NCBI RefSeq assembly: GCF_034376665.1
Contig: NZ_JAXMJI010000098.1
Location: 1 to 9,501 of the forward strand
DNA: 9,501 nt
DNA from: Allopontixanthobacter sp034376665
Lineage (GTDB): Bacteria; Pseudomonadota; Alphaproteobacteria; Sphingomonadales; Sphingomonadaceae
Direction of reading: 5' to 3'
Shown here one piece after another: positions 1 through 6,867 of this stretch (positions within the stretch are counted from its first letter, which is position 1; the number at the start of each line of letters is the position of its first letter). The position numbers were made by a program, and so were the translations under genes. A model generated the notes under the pieces. The model saw only the letters and a list, made by a program, of their open reading frames with translations, was not told the origin of the DNA and made no database searches.

Positions 1-129
1 ATGCTGCGCAAGGCGAGCGAGCGGACCGTCAGCGGACTGTGGGACCTGATCGGCAGGCTCGTCGACATCTTCCAGCCAGACGAATGTGCCAACTACTTCA
101 GCTCATGCGGCTATGAACCAGAATGGTAG
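1..129 (+). CDS. IS630-family transposase, C-terminal fragment (5' part outside window)
   Basis: The frame is open from the first base and gives 42 codons ending at TAG (127-129). The peptide reads MLRKASERTVSGLWDLIG, then RLVDIFQPDECANYF and CGYEPEW. As I recall the family, this matches the conserved tail of IS630-type (DDE, Tc1/mariner-related) transposases, where LRKA.ERTV..LW..IG..ID.F.P.EC.NYF..AGY is typical. The catalytic DDE residues lie upstream of the window and cannot be judged. The ATG at position 1 is probably an internal methionine, because the conserved tail normally continues upstream of this point. The protein would catalyse cut-and-paste transposition into TA dinucleotides. 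Whether the element is intact cannot be said from here. The family call is fairly sure; the member is not identified. Confidence 0.8.
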   Translation: MLRKASERTVSGLWDLIGRLVDIFQPDECANYFSSCGYEPEW

Positions 130-141
130 GAAAACGCTCTA
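129..141 (+). repeat. Probable terminal inverted repeat of the IS630-type element
   Basis: Immediately at the transposase stop lies GGAAAACGCTCTA. Read on the other strand this is TAGAGCGTTTTCC, the style of end seen in many proteobacterial IS630-family elements. The last two bases, TA (140-141), fit the TA target duplication of the family. The partner repeat lies outside the window, so this end is inferred from position and recalled family style, not from a matched pair. Confidence 0.55.
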
Positions 142-170
142 AGCCGAAGTTGGTTCAAGATAAAAGCTAA

Positions 171-201
171 GGGCGGCCCGCTGGGTCGCCCTTTTCTTTT
201 T
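171..201 (+). terminator. Strong Rho-independent terminator
   Basis: A 9-bp stem pairs 171-179 (GGGCGGCCC) with 183-191 (GGTCGCCC preceded by G), with one G-U pair and a 3-nt loop GCT. It is followed directly by TTTTCTTTTT (192-201). This is the textbook arrangement for a + strand intrinsic terminator. The minus-strand reading has only a poor U-run, so it is not bidirectional. No complete gene lies between the IS end and this site. It either ends transcripts coming out of the IS or belonged to a host gene now separated from it. Confidence 0.85.
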
Positions 202-213
202 GCGCGCCCGGTC

Positions 214-219
214 TATGAT
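214..219 (+). promoter_or_regulatory. Candidate -10 element for the AraC-type regulator gene
   Basis: TATGAT (one mismatch to TATAAT) lies 28 bases before the ATG at 247, just past the terminator, where a promoter for the next gene would be expected. No good -35 hexamer lies 16-18 nt upstream, because that space is the T-run of the terminator. The call is therefore weak. Confidence 0.25.
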
Positions 220-246
220 GCGACAGAGAACAATTGGGGACGCAAA

Positions 247-1143
247 ATGGTGATGAAACAGCCGGTAACGGCCCGTTTCCAGATACCCCCGGCAGATTTA
301 TCGGGATTCTTCACCAGTTTTTACGCTGCCGAGGTTTCACCGGACGGAGCGGCTCCCCTGACAGACTGGCTGCATCCGGAGTGGGGCGGACTGCGGATAT
401 TCTGCGGTGCTACACCGGAAAGCCGCATCGCCGACCAGCCGCCGCTGGCCAATGCCGATCTCGTGCTTACCGGGCCAAGCAGCGTTCCCCTGCATTTCTC
501 CATCGGCGAGACCCGCATTTGGGGCGTGGGGTTCCTGCCGCTTGGCTGGGCGACGTTCGTTGGCCAATCGGCCGACCGCTACGCCAACACGGTAAACGAC
601 GGGCGTACCAACGGGGATTTCACCCATTTTGTGCCGCTGGCGGACAGGCTGACGCAGGAACTGAGGCGACAACCCGATACCGGCCCTGCTGATCTTTTCG
701 CGATCATGGAGGAATTTTTCCGCCACGAGGCGCCGCGATTCGGCAATTGCGATCCACGAATTCAGGCGATCCATTCCGCCTTGATCGAGCCCGAATTGCC
801 CGATGTGTGCGAGTTGGCGGAGCTGTGCGGCGTCCACCCGCGCACGTTGGAACGACTGTGCCGCCGCCACTTCGGCTTCTCACCGAAGCTGCTGCTCCGG
901 CGCCAACGCTTCATGCGCAGCCTTACGCGCTACATGCTCGACCCGTCCCTGCGATGGATCGGAGCGATCGATCCGCATTATGTCGATCAATCCCATTTCG
1001 TGCGCGACTGTCACAACTTTCTGGGCATGGCACCCAGTGAATACGTCAACCTCGACCATCCGATCCTCGCCGCCTTCATGCTGGAGCGCAAGCGTGTGCT
1101 CGGTTCGCCCGTACAGACGCTGGATAGACCTCTGCCGCATTGA
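247..1143 (+). CDS. AraC-family helix-turn-helix transcriptional regulator
   Basis: This 298-residue cytoplasmic DNA-binding regulator has an N-terminal region (about 1-165) of the kind that senses a ligand in AraC-family proteins. I cannot name its ligand. The C-terminal AraC-type DNA-binding domain spans about 170-270. Its first helix-turn-helix lies near 187-208 (ELAELCGVHPRTLERLCRRHFG). The second lies near 236-266 and carries the family hallmark YVDQSHFVRD.HNFLGMAPSEY. The start at 247 is chosen because GGGGA (236-240) lies 6 nt upstream; an in-frame ATG two codons later is less well placed. The gene is the first after a strong terminator and reads toward pheS, 75 nt away, with no terminator between. 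It could therefore share transcripts with the pheST run. Targets are unknown. The family call is sure; the role is open. Confidence 0.88.
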   Translation: MVMKQPVTARFQIPPADLSGFFTSFYAAEVSPDGAAPLTDWLHPEWGGLRIFCGATPESRIADQPPLANADLVLTGPSSVPLHFSIGETRIWGVGFLPLGWATFVGQSADRYANTVNDGRTNGDFTHFVPLADRLTQELRRQPDTGPADLFAIMEEFFRHEAPRFGNCDPRIQAIHSALIEPELPDVCELAELCGVHPRTLERLCRRHFGFSPKLLLRRQRFMRSLTRYMLDPSLRWIGAIDPHYVDQSHFVRDCHNFLGMAPSEYVNLDHPILAAFMLERKRVLGSPVQTLDRPLPH

Positions 1144-1150
1144 CCTTGCC

Positions 1151-1196
1151 TGCCGCGATCCGGGCTTCCGGCAAACGCGCTTTGCGTTGCGCGGCA
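1151..1196 (+). other. Foldable leader immediately upstream of pheS
   Basis: In the 75 nt between the regulator stop and the pheS ATG, TGCCGC (1151-1156) pairs with GCGGCA (1191-1196). Between them sit two small hairpins: CCGG/CCGG (1160-1163 with 1168-1171, loop GCTT) and AACGC/GCGTT (1174-1178 with 1184-1188, loop GCTTT). Together they could make a three-way junction about 22 nt before the start codon. There is no U-run and no Phe-rich leader peptide, so it is neither an ordinary terminator nor an obvious attenuator. In GC-rich DNA such pairing may be chance. Confidence 0.25.
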
Positions 1197-1218
1197 ATTG
1201 GCGCTAGCGGGCCAGCCT

Positions 1219-2319
1219 ATGACTGAATTGAAAGATCGCACCGCGGCCAGCCTTGCCGCAATCGCCGCTGCCAATACGCTGGACGCGCTCGAGGCGCTGC
1301 GGATCGATGCCCTGGGCAAGCAGGGCTGGATCAGCGAATTGCTCAAGACCCTGGGCAGGATGACGCCGGAAGAACGCCAGACCCAGGCTCCCGCCATTCA
1401 GGCCGCGCGTAGCGAAGTTGCGGACGCACTGGCAGACCGCAAGCAGGCGCTGGAAGCCGCCGATCTTGAAGCGCGGCTGGCAACCGAAACGCTCGACCTG
1501 ACCTTGCCCGCTCCTGAAAGCCCACGCGGCAGCGTCCACCCGGTCAGCCAGGTGATGGACGAGCTGGCGGAGATCTTCGCGGATCTTGGGTTCGCCGTCA
1601 AAACCGGACCGGAAATCGAGGACGAGTGGCACAATTTCACCGCGCTCAACATGCCCGAAAGCCACCCGGCGCGGGCGATGCACGACACGTTCTATTTCCC
1701 CGACCACGATGATCAGGGCCGCCGGATGCTGCTGCGCACGCACACCTCGCCGGTGCAGATCCGCACCATGGTCGCGGAAGGCGCGCCGGTACGGATCATC
1801 GCGCCGGGACGGGTGTACCGGTCGGACAGCGACGCCACCCATACGCCGATGTTCCACCAGATCGAAGGGCTGGTGATCGACCGCGGCATCCATCTCGGCC
1901 ATCTCAAATGGACGCTGGAAACCTTCCTCAAGGCGTTTTTCGAGCGCGACGATATCGTACTGCGGCTCCGCCCGTCCTATTTCCCCTTCACCGAGCCATC
2001 GGTGGAGGTCGATGTCGGTTTTGCACTGGAAAATGGGCGGCGCGTGCTCGGCGGCAGCGGCGATGCGCCGGGCCATGCATGGATGGAACTGCTCGGGTCG
2101 GGCATGGTCAACGCCCGGGTGTTGGAAATGTCCGGACTCGATCCCGCTGAATGGCAGGGTTTCGCCTTCGGTCTCGGGGTCGACCGGCTGGCGATGCTGA
2201 AATACGGGATGGACGATTTGCGCGCTTTCTTCGACGGCGATATCCGCTGGCTGCGGCATTACGGGTTCAGCGCGTTCGATCAGCCGACCCTGTCCGGCGG
2301 CGTGGGAGTGCGGGCATGA
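1219..2319 (+). CDS. pheS: Phenylalanine--tRNA ligase alpha subunit
   Basis: This is the catalytic alpha subunit of the cytoplasmic alpha2-beta2 phenylalanyl-tRNA synthetase, which activates Phe with ATP and charges tRNA-Phe. It has 366 residues. The N-terminal coiled-coil tRNA-contact region is about 1-95 and the class II catalytic core about 105-355. Motif 2 is seen as GRVYRSDSDATHTPMFHQIEG (in 197-217). The Phe pocket stretch RPSYFPFTEPSVEVDV is at 251-266. Motif 3, GLGVDRLAMLKYGMDDLR, is at 328-345. An insertion at about 267-293 (through GDAPGHAWMELLG) relative to E. coli is, as I recall, usual in sphingomonads. The frame runs upstream to a TTG at 1198, but homology and the normal MTELKD opening favour the ATG at 1219. 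Its ribosome site (GCGGG, 1207-1211) is weak. The stop overlaps the pheT start. Confidence 0.97.
   Translation: MTELKDRTAASLAAIAAANTLDALEALRIDALGKQGWISELLKTLGRMTPEERQTQAPAIQAARSEVADALADRKQALEAADLEARLATETLDLTLPAPESPRGSVHPVSQVMDELAEIFADLGFAVKTGPEIEDEWHNFTALNMPESHPARAMHDTFYFPDHDDQGRRMLLRTHTSPVQIRTMVAEGAPVRIIAPGRVYRSDSDATHTPMFHQIEGLVIDRGIHLGHLKWTLETFLKAFFERDDIVLRLRPSYFPFTEPSVEVDVGFALENGRRVLGGSGDAPGHAWMELLGSGMVNARVLEMSGLDPAEWQGFAFGLGVDRLAMLKYGMDDLRAFFDGDIRWLRHYGFSAFDQPTLSGGVGVRA
2304..2308 (+). promoter_or_regulatory. Ribosome binding site that fixes the pheT start
   Basis: GGGAG lies 7 nt before the ATG at 2316 and inside the end of pheS. It supports this ATG over upstream in-frame candidates such as the ATG at 2151, which would add 55 residues with no family counterpart. 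Confidence 0.7.
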
Positions 2320-4730
2320 AGTTTTCCCTCGCATGGCTCAAGGATCATCTGGAAACCGATGCGGACGCGGCCGAACTGGCGGCGGCGATGAACCGTATCG
2401 GGCTGGAAGTGGAAGGATTGGAAGACCCGGCGGAGCGGCTGGCAGGTTTTACCGTGGCCGAAGTGCTGACCGCCGCGCCCCATCCCGATGCGGACAAATT
2501 GCAGGTGCTGACGGTCAGCACCGGGACAGGCGATCCGCTGCAGATCGTGTGCGGAGCGCCGAACGCGCGTGCCGGGATGAAGGGCGTGCTCGGCCAGCCT
2601 GGTGCCGTGGTTCCGGCGAACGGCATGGTGCTGCGCAAAAGCGCGATCCGCGGGGTGGAATCCTCCGGCATGATGTGCAGCGTGCGCGAGCTGGAATTGG
2701 GCGACGAGCATGACGGGATCATCGAATTGCCCGCCGATGCACCGGTCGGATCGAGCTTTGCCGAGTATCACGGCACCAGCCCGGTGTTCGACGTGGCAAT
2801 CACGCCCAACCGGCCCGATTGCATGGGCGTTTACGGCATCGCCCGCGATCTTGCGGCGGCAGGCATGGGAACGCTCAAGCCGGTCGCCATCCCGGCCTTC
2901 ACGGCTGAGGGGCCATGCCCGGTCGAAATAAGAACCGACGATCCGGAAGGCTGCCCGGCATTCTATGGCCGCGTCATCAAGGGCGTCCGCAACGGCACTT
3001 CGCCCGACTGGTTGCAGCAGCGGCTTGCCAGCGCCGGACAGCGCCCGATCTCGCTGTTGGTGGATCTGACCAATTATCTGATGATTGGCTATGGCCGTCC
3101 CGCCCATGTGTACGACTTGGCCACGCTTCGCGGCGCAGTGATTGCCCGCCGCGCGGGCGGAGGCGAGCAGGTGGTGGCGCTCAACGAAAAGACCTACACG
3201 CTGGACAGCAGCATGACGGTGATCGCCGACGATAACGGGGTGCATGACATCGCCGGGATCATGGGGGGTGAGGATTCGGGCTGCTCCGACGCGACGACCG
3301 ATGTTCTGCTGGAGATCGCCTATTTCGATCCTGACCGCATCGGCGCGACCGGGCGCAAGCTGGGGCTGACTTCCGATGCCCGGACCCGGTTCGAACGCGG
3401 GGTGGACCCGGCTTTTCTCGAAGACGGCCTCGATCTGCTGACCGGTTTGATGGTGGAGCTGGCAGGGGGGACACCGTCCGAAATCCTCCGCGCCGGATCA
3501 CCGCCCACAGCAGCCGGGGCCGTCACTTTCGATCCGGCTTTGACGCAGCGGTTGGGGGGCGTTTCGGTTGAGCTTGCCGAGCAGCGGCGAATCCTCGAAT
3601 CGCTCGATTTCGCGGTTGAAGACACGGCCGTACCGTGGTCCGTCACACCGCCCCTCCGGCGCCGCGACATCGAAGGACCCGCCGATCTGATCGAGGAAAT
3701 CGTACGGATTTACGGTATCGACAAAGTCGCCAGCACCGCCTTGCCGCGCGCCGAAGGGGTCGCGGCGCCGACCGCTTCACCGGCGCAGGCCCTCGAACGC
3801 CGCCTGCGCCGCAGTGCGGCTGCACGCGGTCTGCACGAGGCGGTGACATGGTCCTTCCTGCCAAGGCCGCAGGCGGAACATTTTGCGGTTGATGGTCAGC
3901 CCCTGTGGGTGCTCGACAATCCGATCAGCGAAGACATGAAGGCCATGCGGCCATCGCTTCTGCCGGGGCTTCTGTCTGCCGTAAAACGCAACCAGGATCG
4001 CGGCGCATCCAGCCTGCGCCTGTTCGAAATCGGGCGGCGCTATTTCCGCAATGCCGATGGGTCGAGCGACGAACGGCTGACGCTGGGCGCGGTGCTGGCG
4101 GGCGAGAAGTTTTCCCGGGCGTGGGCCCCAACCATCAATGGCGGCAAAGCGGTGCATTTCGATGCCTTCGATGCCAAGGCGGAAGCGCTGGCGCTGCTCA
4201 CGGAAGCGGGCGCGCCGGTGGGCAATCTGCAGATCATGCAGGAAGCCGGCGACCAGTTCCACCCGGGCCAGTCCGGGACCTTGCGGCTCGGTCCGAAAAA
4301 CGTGCTCGCCCGCTTTGGTGCGCTGCATCCCACGACGCTTGCCGCGTTCGACGTATCGGGCCCGGTGGTTGCGGTGGAGATTTTCCTCGACGCGATTCCC
4401 GCTCGCAAGGGCGCAGGCGGCTTTGCACGCCCCGCGTATGCCCCTCCCGCGCTTCAGCCGGTCAGCCGCGATTTCGCCTTCCTGGTGCCTGCCGCGCTGC
4501 CCGCGGCCGATCTGGTCCGGGCAATCGCCGGAGCGGACAAGGCCAGCATCACCGGAGTTCGGGTGTTCGATGACTTCCGCGGCCAAGGCGTCCCCGAAGG
4601 CAAAAAGTCGCTGGCGCTGGAGTTGACACTGCAACCCGGCGAGAAAAGCTTCCGGGACGAGGAACTGAAAGCGATTTCGGACCGCATCGTGGCGGCCGCG
4701 GCCAAGCTCGGCGCGGAGCTGCGGGGCTGA
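2316..4730 (+). CDS. pheT: Phenylalanine--tRNA ligase beta subunit
   Basis: This 804-residue non-catalytic partner of PheS forms the alpha2-beta2 enzyme, binds tRNA-Phe and carries the editing site that removes mischarged Tyr-tRNA-Phe. The usual bacterial domain order is visible. The N-terminal part (MKFSLAWLKDHL) leads into the EMAP/tRNA-binding domain at about 42-148 (HPDADKLQVLTVSTG, IVCGAPNARAG). The B3/B4 editing region is about 210-390 (LVDLTNYLMIGYGRPAHVYD, GIMGGEDSG, TRFERGVDP). The B5 domain is about 400-472, ending in DLIEEIVRIYGIDK. A catalytic-like core follows. The C-terminal ferredoxin-fold anticodon-binding domain is about 710-804 (PVSRDFAFLVP, VFDDFRGQGVPEGKKSLALEL). Length is close to the family norm of roughly 790-800. 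The ATGA overlap with pheS implies translational coupling. prfC follows after 2 nt. Confidence 0.97.
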   Translation: MKFSLAWLKDHLETDADAAELAAAMNRIGLEVEGLEDPAERLAGFTVAEVLTAAPHPDADKLQVLTVSTGTGDPLQIVCGAPNARAGMKGVLGQPGAVVPANGMVLRKSAIRGVESSGMMCSVRELELGDEHDGIIELPADAPVGSSFAEYHGTSPVFDVAITPNRPDCMGVYGIARDLAAAGMGTLKPVAIPAFTAEGPCPVEIRTDDPEGCPAFYGRVIKGVRNGTSPDWLQQRLASAGQRPISLLVDLTNYLMIGYGRPAHVYDLATLRGAVIARRAGGGEQVVALNEKTYTLDSSMTVIADDNGVHDIAGIMGGEDSGCSDATTDVLLEIAYFDPDRIGATGRKLGLTSDARTRFERGVDPAFLEDGLDLLTGLMVELAGGTPSEILRAGSPPTAAGAVTFDPALTQRLGGVSVELAEQRRILESLDFAVEDTAVPWSVTPPLRRRDIEGPADLIEEIVRIYGIDKVASTALPRAEGVAAPTASPAQALERRLRRSAAARGLHEAVTWSFLPRPQAEHFAVDGQPLWVLDNPISEDMKAMRPSLLPGLLSAVKRNQDRGASSLRLFEIGRRYFRNADGSSDERLTLGAVLAGEKFSRAWAPTINGGKAVHFDAFDAKAEALALLTEAGAPVGNLQIMQEAGDQFHPGQSGTLRLGPKNVLARFGALHPTTLAAFDVSGPVVAVEIFLDAIPARKGAGGFARPAYAPPALQPVSRDFAFLVPAALPAADLVRAIAGADKASITGVRVFDDFRGQGVPEGKKSLALELTLQPGEKSFRDEELKAISDRIVAAAAKLGAELRG

Positions 4731-4732
4731 TC

Positions 4733-6268
4733 ATGGCATCAAGCTCTCAGAACCCGCGCCGCACCTTCGCGATCATCTCGCATCCCGATGCCGGCAAGAC
4801 CACGCTCACCGAAAAGCTGCTGCTGCAAGGCGGCGCAATCCATCTCGCGGGCGAGGTCAAGGCGCGGGGGCAGGCGCGGCGCGCGCGGTCGGACTGGATG
4901 AAGATCGAACAGCAGCGCGGCATTTCGGTGACCTCCAGCGTGATGACCTTCGAGCGCGAAGGGATCACCTTCAATTTGCTCGACACGCCGGGCCATGAGG
5001 ATTTTTCCGAGGATACCTACCGTACGCTAACTGCGGTCGATTCCGCGATCATGGTGATCGATGCCGCCAAGGGGATCGAGCCGCAAACGCGCAAATTGTT
5101 TGAGGTCTGCCGGCTGCGCTCCGTCCCGATCATCACCTTCGTCAACAAGGTCGACCGCGAAGGGCGCGACACCTTTGAATTGCTCGATGAAGTGGCCGAT
5201 ATGCTGGCGCTGGACGTCAGCCCGCAAGCCTGGCCGATCGGCATGGGCGGGCAATTCGAAGGCGTGCTCGATTTTGCCACGGGCATGGTCGCGCGGCCGG
5301 AAGGTCCGAGCAAGGAATTCAAGGGACGGCGCGACAAGGACCCGGTGCTGCCGGAAAAATTCGCCGACGAAGCCGAACTGGCGCAGGCGGGCTATCCCGA
5401 ATTCGATCTCGAAGCCTACCGCAATGGCGATCTGACGCCGGTTTATTTCGGATCGGCGCTCAAGAATTTCGGCGTGACCGAACTGATCGAGGCGATCGCC
5501 GATTTCGCGCCGCCGCCGCGCCCGCAGCCCGCCGGGGACGAGCAGATTTCGCCTGACCGCGATGAAGTGACCGGCTTCATCTTCAAGGTCCAGGCCAATA
5601 TGGACCCCAACCACCGTGACCGGATTGCCTTCATGCGGCAGGTTTCCGGCACTTTCAAACGCGGGATGAAGCTCACCCCCAGCGGGCTGGGAAAACCGAT
5701 CGCGATCCATTCGCCGATCCTGTTCTTCGCGCAGGACCGGGAGCTCGCGGACACCGCGGAAGCGGGCGACATCATCGGCATCCCCAACCACGGCACGCTG
5801 CGGGTGGGGGATAGCCTGTCGGAAAAGAACATCGTTCGCTTCACCGGCCTGCCCAATTTCGCGCCGGAAATCCTGCGCCGGGTAGTGCTGAAAGACCCGA
5901 CCAAGACCAAGCAGCTGCGCAAGGCGCTGGATGATCTGTCCGAAGAAGGCGTTATCCAGGTGTTCTACCCGGAATTCGGCGCGAACTGGATCGTCGGTGT
6001 CGTCGGCCAGCTGCAGCTGGAAGTGCTGATCTCGCGCCTGTCCGCCGAATACAAGGTCGAGGCCGCGCTGGAACCGGCCCCCTTTGACACGGCGCGCTGG
6101 ATCCGCGGGAGCGACGAGGCAGTAGCAACCTTCGAGGGGTTCAACCGCGCCAATCTCGCCCGCGACCGCGACAACGATCTGGTGTTCCTCGCCCGGTCGG
6201 CATGGGACGTGAATTATCAGCAGGAAAAACATCCCGAGCTGGTTTTTTCCGCCACCAAGGAACGGTGA
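4733..6268 (+). CDS. prfC: Peptide chain release factor 3 (RF3), translational GTPase
   Basis: RF3 is a ribosome-associated GTPase that removes RF1 and RF2 after peptide release. The protein has 511 residues, slightly shorter than the 529 of E. coli. The GTPase motifs are all present: G1 SHPDAGKTT (16-24), G2 in QRGISVTSSV (61-70), G3 DTPGHEDF (84-91), G4 NKVD (138-141) and G5 FGSAL (239-243). The stretch from GEVKARGQARRARSDWMKIEQQRG and the C-terminal VGVVGQLQLEVL distinguish RF3 from EF-G and LepA. Domain II begins near 285 and domain III near 380. The start is 2 nt after the pheT stop, with GCGGGG at 4721-4726 as ribosome site, so it is very probably in the pheST transcript. Nothing is broken or missing. 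Confidence 0.96.
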   Translation: MASSSQNPRRTFAIISHPDAGKTTLTEKLLLQGGAIHLAGEVKARGQARRARSDWMKIEQQRGISVTSSVMTFEREGITFNLLDTPGHEDFSEDTYRTLTAVDSAIMVIDAAKGIEPQTRKLFEVCRLRSVPIITFVNKVDREGRDTFELLDEVADMLALDVSPQAWPIGMGGQFEGVLDFATGMVARPEGPSKEFKGRRDKDPVLPEKFADEAELAQAGYPEFDLEAYRNGDLTPVYFGSALKNFGVTELIEAIADFAPPPRPQPAGDEQISPDRDEVTGFIFKVQANMDPNHRDRIAFMRQVSGTFKRGMKLTPSGLGKPIAIHSPILFFAQDRELADTAEAGDIIGIPNHGTLRVGDSLSEKNIVRFTGLPNFAPEILRRVVLKDPTKTKQLRKALDDLSEEGVIQVFYPEFGANWIVGVVGQLQLEVLISRLSAEYKVEAALEPAPFDTARWIRGSDEAVATFEGFNRANLARDRDNDLVFLARSAWDVNYQQEKHPELVFSATKER

Positions 6269-6299
6269 CAAGAATCCTTTCGCAGCCTAACAGGTCTAG

Positions 6300-6860
6300 A
6301 TGGCCGACTTTACCGACACGCTAACCCCCGATCACATCGCGATGATCGAACGCCAGCCGATCTTCTTCGTCGCCACCGCGGCGGAAGGGGCGCGGATCAA
6401 TCTCAGCCCCAAGGGGTATGATGCGTTTCGGGCGCTGGCGCCGGACCGAGTCGCCTATCTCGATCTCGGCGGTTCGGGCAACGAGACAAACGCACATCTG
6501 CTGGCCGACGGGCGGATCACGATCATGTTCTGCAATTTCCAGCAGCCGGCGCTGATCCTGCGGATCTATGGTCGGGGCGTACCGGTGCTGCCGCAGGACG
6601 AAGGCTGGGACGCCCTCGCGGCGAATTTCGTGCTCCTTCCGGGAACGCGGCAGATTTTCGACATTGCCGTTGACTCCGTTCAGACCAGCTGTGGCTACGG
6701 CGTGCCGGTGATGGCGCTGGAACAAGAGCGCGCGACGCTGATTAAATATCACGCGCAATACGATCCGGTCAAATGGATGGCCAAGACCGCCGCGCGCGTC
6801 GCCAGCATCGATGGGCTGCCCGCGCGCCCGACGGACCGCTACATCGCCGGTGACACCTGA
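6300..6860 (+). CDS. Pyridoxamine 5'-phosphate oxidase-like FMN-binding protein
   Basis: This 186-residue cytoplasmic protein of the PNPOx-like split-barrel superfamily has the FMN-binding fold but is not the true PdxH enzyme. Visible family marks are the first beta strand IFFVATAAEGARINLSPKG (21-39), YLDLGGSGNETNAHL (53-67), FCNFQQPALILRIYGRG (77-93), SVQTSCGYGVP (126-136) and the end SIDGLPARPTDRY (169-181). I recall all of these from a widespread, uncharacterised branch of the superfamily. The substrate is unknown, and flavin or F420-type reduction is only a general expectation. The start at 6300 follows AGG (6292-6294), a weak ribosome site, 31 nt after prfC. The next gene begins 7 nt after its stop or overlaps it. 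There is no sign of disruption. Confidence 0.85.
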   Translation: MADFTDTLTPDHIAMIERQPIFFVATAAEGARINLSPKGYDAFRALAPDRVAYLDLGGSGNETNAHLLADGRITIMFCNFQQPALILRIYGRGVPVLPQDEGWDALAANFVLLPGTRQIFDIAVDSVQTSCGYGVPVMALEQERATLIKYHAQYDPVKWMAKTAARVASIDGLPARPTDRYIAGDT

Positions 6861-6867
6861 CCGCCTG

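Larger units (their letters stand above)
1..141 (+). mobile_element. Right part of an IS630-family insertion sequence, cut by window edge
   Basis: This combines the transposase tail (1-129) and the probable terminal repeat ending at TA 140-141. Only the 3' end of the element is visible. The DNA to the right (142 onward) contains no further IS-like sequence, so this is taken as the junction with host chromosome. Confidence 0.65.

Noticed and set aside
1198..1218. TTG start giving pheS seven extra residues
   Set aside because: The ATG at 1219 fits the family N-terminus, and the TTG lies within the region that can fold.
1144..1218. T-box or leader-peptide attenuator for pheST
   Set aside because: There is no T-box core, no run of Phe codons in a short leader frame, and no U-run after the hairpins.
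2151..2315. Upstream in-frame extension of pheT starting inside pheS
   Set aside because: The 55 extra residues have no counterpart in PheT. The ATG at 2316 has a ribosome site and begins with the family's normal N-terminus.
1204..2334. 376-codon minus-strand open frame opposite pheS
   Set aside because: It mirrors the pheS extent almost exactly, as expected for a shadow frame in GC-rich DNA.
5027..6271. 414-codon minus-strand open frame opposite prfC
   Set aside because: It is a shadow of the RF3 coding strand with no recognisable motif and no promoter or ribosome site.
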